Counted from the first letter of the stretch, positions 1 to 6,490 are shown. The stretch: 6,549 nt of DNA from Desulfocurvus sp. (GCF_023230885.1 NZ_JALNWM010000199.1:1-6549); one strand, 5' to 3'. Made by a program: numbers and translations. The notes: generated from the sequence alone by a model not told the origin.

Positions 1-577
1 AGGGCTCGGGCAGGGCGTCCAGGCCGGTCAGGTTCTCCACGATGGGCAGCCCCGCGCCCAGGAGCAGGGTGTGCACCGGGCGCTCGGGGTCGGCGGTGGA
101 GTCGATGTTCATGGCGTCGATTCCGGCCAGGGCGGCCCCGGCCGCACACAGCAGCTCAGCGGCCCCGCGGGTCAGGTGGGGCAGGTCGCGAAAGTAGGCG
201 TCGTCGCCCCAGCGGCGGGCGTGGCCGGTATGCACCAGCACGGCCCGCCCGGCCAGGGGCAGGCCCTGGAGAGCCTCGGGGCCGATGGCCCGGGGGGCGT
301 CCGGCGCCCGGCGCACCAGGGTCACGGGCAGGTCGGCCAGCCGCTCCAGGGGCAGGTCCGCAAGGTCCGCGCCGTCGGCGTGGCGGTGGAAGGGCGCGTC
401 GATGTATGTGCCGGTGTTGCCGATCATGGTAATGCGCCCGATGTGGAACTCCGTGCCCGGGGCGTAGCGCCCGCGCGAGGCCTCGCGCGAGAGGTGCGCG
501 TCCACCACCGGCCCGGGCAGCCCCGGGCAGCTGATCATGCCGTGAACAACGGGATGGGACAGGTCGAAGTATCTCAT
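1..577 (-). CDS. Cyclase family protein, kynurenine-formamidase-like metal hydrolase (3' end outside window)
   Basis: This frame reads open from ATG at 577 through 192 codons to the left edge, so the C-terminus is missing. It opens with DLSHPVVHGM, typical of the cyclase family (Pfam Cyclase, which includes kynurenine formamidase KynB and isatin hydrolase). The family metal motif HxGTHxDxPxH appears at residues 54-64 as NTGTYIDAPFH, so Asp60 and His64 are kept but the first and second histidines are Asn54 and Tyr58. The second metal region is present as PVH...E: His169 and Glu181, with the 12-residue spacing known from KynB. The end, GLPIVENLTGLDALPEP, is also typical, so perhaps 10-25 residues are missing. 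The family hydrolyses amide or lactam bonds of small cytosolic substrates. The substrate here is unknown, and the motif change argues against simply naming it KynB. A GAGGA ribosome binding site lies inside the upstream gene, and the start overlaps that gene's TGA as ATGA, suggesting translational coupling. Confidence 0.88.
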   Translation of the reverse strand, partial: MRYFDLSHPVVHGMISCPGLPGPVVDAHLSREASRGRYAPGTEFHIGRITMIGNTGTYIDAPFHRHADGADLADLPLERLADLPVTLVRRAPDAPRAIGPEALQGLPLAGRAVLVHTGHARRWGDDAYFRDLPHLTRGAAELLCAAGAALAGIDAMNIDSTADPERPVHTLLLGAGLPIVENLTGLDALPEP

Positions 578-1053
578 GCGTCCTCACTCAGGGTATCGGC
601 CAGGTAGGCCTCCAGGTCCGGGCGGCCGGCGGGGTTGCGCAGGCAGTGGGCCAACCACGCCCCGCGCTCGAAGCACATGACGCGCAGGTCCCACACGCAG
701 GCCGTCAGGCTGGTGTGGGTCCGCTCCTCCAGGGCCGCGGGCGCCTCGGCGGGGGCGATGAACACGCGGTGGCGCAGCTCGTTCTCGTTTTCCCACCAGT
801 CGGCGAAGACCCAGGCCGCGCCGCGCCCGTCGTGGATGCCCAGGTAGCCCACGCCGTAGCGGCCCGGCCCGGCGGCCGGTGCGGGAAAGGCCGTGGCCGC
901 CAGCCCGTGCGCGGCCGCAACCAGCTCCGGGCGCGGCAGGGCCCGGCCGTGGGCGATGCCGTAGGTCTTGATGCGCCAGCCGCCGACATCGAGCAGGCCC
1001 AGGGGCCGGATGGGCCGCAGGCCGCAGGGTTCGGGCAGGGGGAAGGTGCTCAT
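574..1053 (-). CDS. Conserved-looking hypothetical protein, 159 aa
   Basis: I do not recognise a named family with certainty. The core, about residues 26-100, reads like a folded cytosolic domain: WRIKTYGIAHGR at 26-37, YGVGYLGIHDGRGAA at 66-80, and an aromatic, acidic VFADWWENENELRHR at 82-96. These runs of Gly, Trp, Asp and His look conserved rather than random high-GC translation. From memory, similar proteins occur as hypothetical genes in other high-GC bacteria; this was not checked. There is no signal peptide or membrane segment. The start is well supported by AAAGGAGG at about 1058-1065, four to five bases before ATG at 1053. The gene lies 22 nt after the cupin stop, and its TGA (574-576) overlaps the cyclase start (575-577), so it very likely belongs to the same pathway as those two. 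Function is unknown; a role as a small enzyme or substrate-binding partner of the cyclase is only a guess. Confidence 0.85.
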   Translation of the reverse strand: MSTFPLPEPCGLRPIRPLGLLDVGGWRIKTYGIAHGRALPRPELVAAAHGLAATAFPAPAAGPGRYGVGYLGIHDGRGAAWVFADWWENENELRHRVFIAPAEAPAALEERTHTSLTACVWDLRVMCFERGAWLAHCLRNPAGRPDLEAYLADTLSEDA

Positions 1054-1075
1054 GGGTCCTCCTTTTCGCGAGGGG

Positions 1076-1432
1076 TCATACCCACCGGGCCTCCACGGTG
1101 CGCTCCGAAACGTTGCCGCCGGTGTTCACCGTGCCCGCGGGCTCGATCATCATGATCTTCGTCTCCTCATCGGCCACGGGCATGTGCTCCACCCCGCGCG
1201 GCACCACAAGGCACTCCCCGGGGCCCAGCTCCACGTCGCGGTCGCGGAACCGCAGGGTCATGCGGCCCTCGATGACGAGGAACATCTCGTCCTCGTCCTC
1301 GTGGCTGTGCCACTCGAAGGCGCCCTGGATGCGCCCGAGCTTCACATGCACGTCACCCACTCGGGCGATGATCCGGGGCGACCACCGCTCCGTGAACAGC
1401 GCGAATTTTTCCTGGATGTTGATCTTTTCCAC
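1076..1432 (-). CDS. Single-domain cupin protein, 118 aa
   Basis: This is a small beta-barrel cupin (Cupin_2 type). Cupin motif 1 is visible as WHSHEDEDEMFLVIEG at residues 41-56, giving His42, His44 and Glu49. Motif 2 follows as PGECLVVPRGVEH at 71-83, giving His83. These four are the usual metal ligands, so a metal-binding fold is likely. Such proteins act as dioxygenases, isomerases or small-molecule binders, and sequence alone does not say which. The frame stays open upstream to an ATG at 1786, but that stretch is the regulator gene in another frame. The chosen start is GTG at 1432, because AGGAG at 1440-1444 sits 7 nt before it and the protein then begins just ahead of the cupin fold. 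It lies 34 nt after the regulator and 22 nt before the 159-residue gene, fitting one operon. It may handle the same substrate as the cyclase. Confidence 0.87.
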   Translation of the reverse strand: MEKINIQEKFALFTERWSPRIIARVGDVHVKLGRIQGAFEWHSHEDEDEMFLVIEGRMTLRFRDRDVELGPGECLVVPRGVEHMPVADEETKIMMIEPAGTVNTGGNVSERTVEARWV

Positions 1433-1439
1433 GAGGATG

Positions 1440-1447
1440 CTCCTTCC
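1440..1447 (-). promoter_or_regulatory. Ribosome binding site fixing the GTG start of the cupin gene
   Basis: On the minus strand this reads GGAAGGAG, ending 7 nt before GTG at 1432. No comparable site precedes the far-upstream in-frame ATG at 1786, so it decides the start of the cupin gene. Confidence 0.75.
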
Positions 1448-1466
1448 GCTCGCGGCGGGTTTGCGC

Positions 1467-1937
1467 TCAGTCCGCGCCGGGCGCCGCGCAGGCCACGGGC
1501 AGGGCTCCGCCCTCGCGCAGGGCGCGGAAGGCGATGATCGTGCGCGTGCCGCAGACGGCCTCGATGTCGTTGATGCCCATGACCACCTCCTCGAGCTGGG
1601 CCGTGTCGCGGCAGCGGACCTTGGCCAGGAAGCAGTCCTCGCCGGTGAGATGCGCGACCTCCTGCACGGCGGGCACGGTGCACAGGGCGCCGCCCACCTC
1701 GCGGGCGCGGCGGTACACCGACAGGCGCACCAGCACATAGGCCAGCACGGGCAGGGCCACGGCGACGGGGTCGACCAGGGCGGCATAGCCCCGGATGACC
1801 CCGTCCTGCTCCAGGCGCCGGATGCGCCCGAAGACCGCCGAGGCCGTCATGCCCACGCGCCGGGCGATCTCCGCGTTGGATGTCCGGGCGTTCTCCTGAA
1901 GGATGGTAATGATTTTTGCGTCAATTTCGTCGATCAT
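1467..1937 (-). CDS. Lrp/AsnC family transcriptional regulator, 156 aa
   Basis: This is a full-length member of the Lrp/AsnC (feast/famine) family, which usually runs 140-165 residues. The N-terminus MIDEIDAKIITILQENAR starts the winged helix-turn-helix, with the helix-turn-helix at about residues 21-41 (NAEIARRVGMTASAV, then GRIRRLEQDGVIRGY). The linker VDPVAVAL leads into the ligand-binding RAM domain, about 62-140, with LTGEDCFLAKVRCRD at 97-111 as the characteristic glycine-containing stretch. Such proteins form dimers and octamers, bind an amino acid or related small molecule, and often control their own gene and the adjacent operon. The gene is first in the minus-strand set and diverges from the MATE gene across 202 nt, a typical layout for a local regulator of one or both sides. 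AAAGGGG at 1948-1954 is a plausible ribosome binding site. In pseudomonads an Lrp-type regulator, KynR, controls kyn genes, but kynA and kynU are not seen here. Confidence 0.93.
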   Translation of the reverse strand: MIDEIDAKIITILQENARTSNAEIARRVGMTASAVFGRIRRLEQDGVIRGYAALVDPVAVALPVLAYVLVRLSVYRRAREVGGALCTVPAVQEVAHLTGEDCFLAKVRCRDTAQLEEVVMGINDIEAVCGTRTIIAFRALREGGALPVACAAPGAD

Positions 1938-1960
1938 ATTCTTTTATCCCCTTTCAAGTT

Positions 1961-1989
1961 TCGATATGTCACAAGCGGGCACATGTAAA
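1961..1989 (-). promoter_or_regulatory. Tentative promoter for the regulator operon, with a weak dyad
   Basis: On the minus strand TTTACA (1984-1989) and TATCGA (1961-1966) are separated by 17 nt. The -35 is good and the -10 poor (three of six). The predicted start point falls only about 17 nt before the ATG, just ahead of or within the AAAGGGG site. An imperfect dyad, ATATGT-N11-ACATGT (1964-1986), overlaps the spacer and could be an operator for the regulator. Both calls are weak pattern matches. Confidence 0.25.
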
Positions 1990-2013
1990 GCGCGAAAATG
2001 CCCCGCGCCTTCC

Positions 2014-2041
2014 GGGGGGGGGGCGGGGCGGGGCGGCGGGG
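2014..2041 (+). repeat. G-tract with quadruplex potential (G10, G4, G4, G2, G4)
   Basis: The plus strand carries ten G in a row at 2014-2023, then GGGG at 2025-2028, GGGG at 2030-2033, GG at 2035-2036 and GGGG at 2038-2041, separated by single C bases. This meets the usual G-quadruplex pattern with very short loops. The G10 homopolymer is also prone to slippage and to sequencing error. It lies in the divergent control region, upstream of the structured MATE leader. Confidence 0.7.
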
Positions 2042-2047
2042 TTGTAC

Positions 2048-2137
2048 AGCGACCTTGCCAAGACCGGGACGCGCGGTTAAGGGGGTGCGCTGGGGGCGTG
2101 TCCGCTCCCGGTTTTTTCCGAACAAGGCAAGGTCGTT
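2048..2137 (+). promoter_or_regulatory. Candidate structured RNA leader of the MATE gene (nested hairpins, RBS sequestered)
   Basis: The outer helix pairs CGACCTTGCC at 2050-2059 with GGCAAGGTCG at 2126-2135, a perfect 10-bp match that extends to 12 pairs in RNA (one G-U) at 2048-2059/2126-2137. The 3' arm contains AAGG at 2129-2132, the only visible ribosome binding site for ATG 2140. Directly inside, 2060-2069 pairs with 2106-2115 (core ACCGGGA/TCCCGGT, 10 pairs with one G-U), and that 3' arm runs into six T at 2112-2117, resembling an intrinsic terminator. A further five pairs, 2070-2074/2096-2100, close a loop of about 21 nt. I match it to no known riboswitch class. Folding was done by eye, and the promoter that would transcribe it is not identified. 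Confidence 0.5.
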
Positions 2138-2139
2138 TC

Positions 2140-3510
2140 ATGCGCAGATGGCATATGAGGGGGGGCTACCGCGAGGTGCTCGTGGTCGGGCTGCCGCTGG
2201 TGGCGAGCATGGTCTCGGGCACGGTGATGCAGTTCACCGACCGCATGTTCCTGGCGCACCACAGCCTGGAGGCCCTGGCAGCCTCGTTGTCGGGCAGCAT
2301 CACGAATTTCGTCTTCATGGCCTTTTTCGTGGGCGTGGCCAGCTACGTCAACGTCTTCGTGGCCCAGTACACGGGCGCCGGGCAGCCCGGCAACGTGGGC
2401 GCGGCCCTGTGGCAGGGGCTGTGGTTCTCGCTCCTGGCCGGGGTGGCGCTGGCGCTGCTGTCCCTGCCGGGGGGCTGGATCTTCGCCCTGGCCGGGCACG
2501 CGCCCGAGATCCAGGAGATGGAGGTGGCCTACTACCGCATCCTGTGCTGGGGCTCGGGCCTGGCCGTGCTGGGCATGTGCCTGTCCACGTTCTACTCCGG
2601 ACGCGGGCTGACGCGCACGGTGGCCGTGGTCAACATGATCGGCGCCGCCCTGAACATCCCCCTGGACTACGCGCTCATCAACGGCGCCTGGGGCTTTCCG
2701 GCCCTGGGCATCCGGGGTGCGGGCATCGCCACGGTGACGGCCTGGGGCGTGACGGCGCTGCTGTTCGCCGCGCTGGTGTTCACCCGGGGCAACGAGGCGC
2801 GCTTCGGCGTGCGCTCCCGGTGGCGGCCCGACCGCGAACTGTTCGCGCGGCTCATGCGCTTCGGGCTGCCGGGCGGGGCGCAGCTGTTCCTGGACGTGTT
2901 CGGCTTCACGGTATTCATCCTGCTCATCGGCCGGTTGGGGACCACGGAGCTGGCCGCATCCAACCTCGTGTTCTCCCTGGACCATTTCGCCTTCATGCCC
3001 ATGGTCGGGCTGCATATCGCCATCGAGACGCTGGTGGGCCAGGCCCTGGGCGCAGGCGATCCGGGCCGGGCCGAGGAGGTCACGCGCAGCGCCCTGCACC
3101 TGGCCCTGGCCTGGGCCCTGTCCCTGGCCGCCGTGTTCCTGTTGGTCCCCGAGCCGCTGGTGGCGGCCTTCCGCCCGGCGGACATGACCCCCGCGCAGTA
3201 CGCCCCGGTCATGACCATGGGCAGCCTGCTGCTGGTGGTCGTGGCCTTCTACACCCTGTTCGACGGCGTGGCCCTGGTCCACTTCGGCGCCCTCAAGGGC
3301 GCGGGGGACACGGGCTTCGTCATGCTCTGCCAGTCCGTGTGCTCCCTGCTGCTCCAGGTGCTGCCGGTGTGGCTCCTGGTGGAGGTCCTGGGCTGGGGGG
3401 TCTACTGGTGCTGGGGCACCCTGGCCGTGTCCCTGGCCGTGCTCGCCCTGGCCGCGCGGCTGCGCTACGCCGGGGGCCGCTGGAAGGCCATGAGCGTCAT
3501 CTCCGGCTAG
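2140..3510 (+). CDS. MATE family multidrug/toxin efflux transporter, 456 aa
   Basis: This is an inner-membrane exporter of the MATE (multidrug and toxic compound extrusion) family, which exports organic cations or other small molecules in exchange for Na+ or H+. At 456 residues it has the usual family length. The protein is almost entirely hydrophobic segments, consistent with twelve helices in two pseudo-repeats. Each half opens alike: VGLPLVASMVSGTVMQF at 16-32 followed by TDRMFLAHHSLEALAAS, and FGLPGGAQLFLDVFGF from 241 followed by IGRLGTTELAASN. Other family-like stretches are FVAQYTGAGQPGNV in half one and ETLVGQALGAGDPGRAEE in half two. The open frame extends upstream to about 1903, but that part is unlike any MATE N-terminus, so ATG 2140 is used, with AAGG 7 nt before it. 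A second in-frame ATG at 2155 has no better site. It ends in TAG. The substrate is unknown; export of a compound linked to the divergent operon is possible. Expression may be controlled through the structured leader. Confidence 0.93.
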   Translation: MRRWHMRGGYREVLVVGLPLVASMVSGTVMQFTDRMFLAHHSLEALAASLSGSITNFVFMAFFVGVASYVNVFVAQYTGAGQPGNVGAALWQGLWFSLLAGVALALLSLPGGWIFALAGHAPEIQEMEVAYYRILCWGSGLAVLGMCLSTFYSGRGLTRTVAVVNMIGAALNIPLDYALINGAWGFPALGIRGAGIATVTAWGVTALLFAALVFTRGNEARFGVRSRWRPDRELFARLMRFGLPGGAQLFLDVFGFTVFILLIGRLGTTELAASNLVFSLDHFAFMPMVGLHIAIETLVGQALGAGDPGRAEEVTRSALHLALAWALSLAAVFLLVPEPLVAAFRPADMTPAQYAPVMTMGSLLLVVVAFYTLFDGVALVHFGALKGAGDTGFVMLCQSVCSLLLQVLPVWLLVEVLGWGVYWCWGTLAVSLAVLALAARLRYAGGRWKAMSVISG

Positions 3511-3536
3511 GGGCCGGGGAGCCGACCCGCGCCCCG

Positions 3537-3561
3537 GCCCGGCCCTTGCCTGGGGCCGGGC
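3537..3561 (+). terminator. GC-rich hairpin between the MATE gene and uvrA
   Basis: GCCCGGCCC at 3537-3545 pairs perfectly with GGGCCGGGC at 3553-3561 around the 7-nt loop TTGCCTG, starting 26 nt after the MATE stop. Only scattered T bases follow (GATGCTTATCTT), so it is a weak terminator without a proper U tract. The 143-nt gap holding it suggests uvrA has its own promoter. A poor candidate, TTGCCT-N16-TATCTT (3546-3573), overlaps the hairpin. No LexA-like box was seen. Confidence 0.45.
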
Positions 3562-3653
3562 GATGCTTATCTTCCCCCCTCGGGCCGCGCGGCGGCCCGG
3601 CCCGGCCACGCACCCTCAACGCCGCGCCCCCCGGCGCGCCGGACACAAGCATC

Positions 3654-6446
3654 ATGACCAATCCCGCCTCCCGCCCCGGCGCCGAATACATCCACATCGA
3701 AGGCGCCCGCCAGCACAACCTGAAGAACCTGGACCTGGACATCCCGCGCGGCAAGCTCGTGGTGGTCTGCGGGCCCAGCGGCTCGGGCAAATCCACCCTG
3801 GCCTTCGACATCGTCTACGCCGAGGGCCAGCGGCGCTATGTGGAATCCCTTTCGGCCTATGCCCGCCAGTTCCTGCCCCAGATGGACAAGCCCAAGGTGG
3901 ACAAGATCGAGGGCCTGTCCCCGGCCATTTCCCTGGAACAGCAGGCCGCCTCGCGCAACCCGCGCTCCACCGTGGGCACGGTGACGGAGATCTACGACTT
4001 CCTGCGCGTGTTCTACGCCCGCCTGGGCACCATGTACTGCCCGCAATGCGGCAAGCCCATCCGCTCCCAGACAGCCGACGAGATCGTGGACGACATCCTG
4101 GCCCTGGGCGAGGGGGCGCGCTTCCTGCTGCTGGCGCCCCTGGCCGAGCACCAGAAGGGCACCCACGCCGAACGCCTGAAGCGCCTGCGCTCCGAGGGCT
4201 TCGCCCGGGTGCGCGTCGACGGCCAGGTGCTCGAACTGGAGCCCCTGCCCGAGCTGGAGAAGAACCGCAAGCACACCATCGAGCTGGTGGTGGACCGCCT
4301 TGTGGTGCGCGAGGGCGTGCGCGGGCGGCTGGCCGACTCGGTGGAGCTGGCCCTGGCCCACGGCGGCGGGCGGCTGGCCGTGGCCCTGGCGGGCGGCGAG
4401 CGCGACGGCGAGACGATCTTCTTCAGCACCGACTCGGCCTGCCCCACCTGCCACGTCAGCCTGCCGGCCCTGACCCCGCAGCTGTTCTCCTTCAACAGCC
4501 CCCAGGGGGCCTGCCCGACCTGCTCGGGCCTGGGCAGCGTGGACTATTTCGAGCCCGCCCTGCTGGCGCCCAACCGGGGCCTGTCCCTGGAGGGCGGGGC
4601 GGTCATCCCCTGGAAGAACCCGCGCGTGTTCTCGCGCTTCGCCGACCGCCTGAAGGCCCTGGGCCGCCGCCACGGCTTCACCCTGGGCACGCCCCTGGCG
4701 GCGTTTTCCCGGGGTGCGCACCACGCGCTCTTCCACGGCGAAGGGGAGGGCGGCGACTGGCCCGGGGTGGTCGCCCTGCTGGACAGCGGCATGAGCTTCG
4801 GCTCCATCTGGCGCGACGAGCTGTCGCGCTACCGCCAGAGCCGCCCCTGCCCGGCCTGCGCCGGGGCCCGCCTGCGCCCCGAGGCCCTGGCCGCCCGCGT
4901 GGGCGACCTGAACCTCTTCGAGTTCACCAGCCTGTCCATCCGCCGGGCCCTGGACTGGCTGCGCGGCCGCGAGTTCCCGGGCCACAAGGCCATGATCGCC
5001 GAGCCGCTGATGAAGGAGCTGACCCATCGCCTGGGCTTTCTGGTCAACGTCGGGCTGGACTACCTGTCCCTGGGCCGCAACATGTCGACCCTGTCCGGCG
5101 GCGAGGCCCAGCGCATCCGCCTGGCCGGGCAGCTGGGCTCCGGGCTCGTGGGCGTGACCTACGTCCTGGACGAGCCCTCCATCGGCCTGCACCCGCGCGA
5201 CAACGACCGCCTGCTGGCCACCCTGCGCGAGCTCCAGGGCCGGGGCAACACCGTGCTGGTGGTCGAGCACGACGAGGCGACCATCAAGCACGCCGACCAC
5301 ATCCTGGAGCTGGGCCCCGGCTCGGGCTGGCTGGGCGGGGAGATCGTCTACCAGGGCGACGTGCCCGGCCTGCTGGCCGACGCGAAGAGCCTCACCGCGC
5401 GCTACCTGCGCGGGGATATGCGCATCGAGCAGCCCGACGCCCGGCGCCCGGCCCGGGGCGTCGTAGCCCTCAAGGGCGTGACCACAAACAACCTGCGCGG
5501 GCTGGACGTGGACTTCCCCCTGGGCTGCCTGACCTGCGTCACCGGCGTGTCCGGCTCGGGCAAATCCTCCCTGGTCATGGACACGCTCTACAAGCACCTG
5601 GCCCTGGAGCGCGGCATCAAGGTCGAGGAGCCCGGCCAGCTCGCGGGCATCGCCGGGGGCGAGGCCATCGAGCGCATCGTCTCCATCGACCAGACGCCCA
5701 TCGGCCGCACCCCGCGTTCCAACCCGGCCACCTACACCAAGATATTCGACGAGATCCGCACCATCTTCGCCGGGACCAAGGAGGCCAAAAAGCGCGGCTA
5801 CAAGCCCGGCCGCTTCAGCTTCAACGTGCGCGGCGGCCGCTGCGAGGCCTGCCAGGGCGACGGGTCCATCCGCGTGGAGATGCACTTCCTGCCCGACGTG
5901 TTCGTGACCTGCGACGTGTGCAAGGGCCAGCGCTACAATCGCGAGACCCTGGAGGTGCGCTACAAGGGCCTGAACATCTCCGAGGTTCTGGGGCTGACCG
6001 TGCGCCAGTCCCTGCAATTCTTCGAGAACTACCCGGTCCTGGTCCGCCGGCTGGCCATTCTCGAAGACGTGGGCCTGGAGTACCTGCGCCTTGGCCAGCC
6101 CGCCACCACGCTGTCGGGCGGCGAGGCCCAGCGCATCAAGATCAGCCGCTAGCTGGGCAAGCGCAGCCTGCCCGGGACCCTCTACATCCTCGACGAGCCG
6201 ACCACCGGCCTGCACATGCATGAGGTCGGCAAGCTCATCGCCGTGCTGCACCGCCTGGTGGACAAGGGCGCCACCGTCGTGGTCATCGAGCACAACACCG
6301 ACGTGGTCCGTGCCGCCGACTGGGTCCTGGACCTGGGGCCCGGCGGCGGCGAGCACGGGGGGCGCATCGTCTCCCGGGGCACCCCGGAGCACATCATCGC
6401 CGACCCCGACTCCGTGACCGGGCGCTTCCTCGTGGACCGGGGCTGA
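3654..6446 (+). pseudogene. uvrA: Excinuclease ABC subunit UvrA, interrupted by an in-frame TAG at codon 833
   Basis: UvrA is the cytosolic ATPase that recognises damaged DNA and loads UvrB in nucleotide excision repair. The frame has 931 codons (E. coli UvrA is 940 aa). Visible parts in order: Walker A GPSGSGKST at 40-48; a UvrB-binding-domain-like region at about 130-245, pointing to class I UvrA; a zinc module with Cys263, 266, 287, 290; ABC signature LSGGEAQR from 480; Walker B Asp506-Glu507; H-loop His539; second Walker A GVSGSGKSS at 631-639; second zinc module Cys730, 733, 753, 756; and second signature LSGGEAQRIKISR at 820-832. TAG at 6150-6152 then replaces the Glu expected in SRELGKR. 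The same frame continues with LYILDEPTTGLH (Asp847-Glu848) and VVIEHN (His880) to TGA at 6444-6446. The truncated 832-residue product lacks the second Walker B and H-loop and should be unable to complete that ATPase site. The start is ATG 3654; its ribosome site is weak. The frame is open further upstream but has no UvrA-like sequence there. No frameshift was seen. Confidence 0.93.
6150..6152 (+). other. In-frame amber codon within uvrA
   Basis: TAG stands where nearly all UvrA proteins have Glu, just after LSGGEAQRIKISR. One G-to-T change from GAG explains it. The flanking frame is undisturbed: CTGGGCAAGCGC (LGKR) follows directly. It could be a real nonsense mutation, a base-calling error, or a read-through site. 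The bases after it (CTG GGC) do not match the classic CAA-TTA-type leaky context. Confidence 0.95.
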
Positions 6447-6450
6447 CCGA

Positions 6451-6490
6451 CGGGGGAGCGGGGCGTGGGCGCCCACGCCCCGCTCCCCCG
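6451..6490 (+). terminator. Perfect 40-nt palindrome just after uvrA, probable terminator hairpin
   Basis: Bases 6451-6470 are exactly complementary to 6471-6490, giving a stem of up to 20 bp with no spacer; in RNA about 18 bp around a GGCG-like turn. It begins 4 nt after the TGA at 6446. There is no T tract downstream, so it is either a U-less high-GC terminator or an mRNA 3'-end stabiliser. Its place supports 6446, not 6152, as the original end of uvrA. Confidence 0.7.

Larger units (their letters stand above)
1938..2139. promoter_or_regulatory. Divergent control region between the Lrp-type regulator and the MATE gene
   Basis: This 202-nt gap must hold the promoters for both directions. 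The part next to the regulator (about 1938-2000) is the most AT-rich stretch in the window and is the best place for promoter elements. The middle (2014-2041) is an extreme G tract. The part next to the MATE gene (2048-2137) is almost fully taken up by nested inverted repeats. No convincing plus-strand -35/-10 pair was found; TGTAAA at 1984-1989 is a weak -10-like match. No ORF here looks real. Confidence 0.7.

Noticed and set aside
1433..1786. Upstream extension of the cupin frame to ATG 1786
   Set aside because: It is the regulator gene read in another frame. The GTG at 1432 has a proper ribosome binding site.
1..1937. Assignment as the kynurenine (kynBUA) operon
   Set aside because: Only a cyclase-family gene and an Lrp-type regulator fit. 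KynA and KynU are not seen, and the cyclase metal motif is altered.
1903..2139. Upstream extension of the MATE frame by 79 codons
   Set aside because: It overlaps the regulator start and the G tract, encodes Gly/Arg-rich sequence, and resembles no MATE N-terminus.
2077..3609. A 510-codon open frame on the minus strand opposite the MATE gene
   Set aside because: It has a composition unlike any protein family and is antisense to an obvious transporter.
1998..3653. Extension of the UvrA frame upstream by about 550 codons
   Set aside because: This part is an out-of-frame reading of the MATE gene and the spacer. UvrA similarity begins right after ATG 3654.
3508..3657. General TAG recoding, which would extend the MATE protein 48 codons to a TGA overlapping the uvrA start
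   Set aside because: The extension is low-complexity Pro/Arg/Gly/Ala sequence running through a hairpin, and the MATE protein is of normal length when it ends at TAG. So TAG most likely means stop here.
6150..6152. Pyrrolysine at the uvrA TAG
   Set aside because: The position is a Glu in UvrA proteins, no pyl gene is in the window, and UvrA is not a known pyrrolysine protein. A single base change is simpler.
6216..6446. A separate small gene starting at ATG 6216
   Set aside because: It is the C-terminal tail of UvrA after the TAG. There is no ribosome binding site, and it lacks the Walker B.
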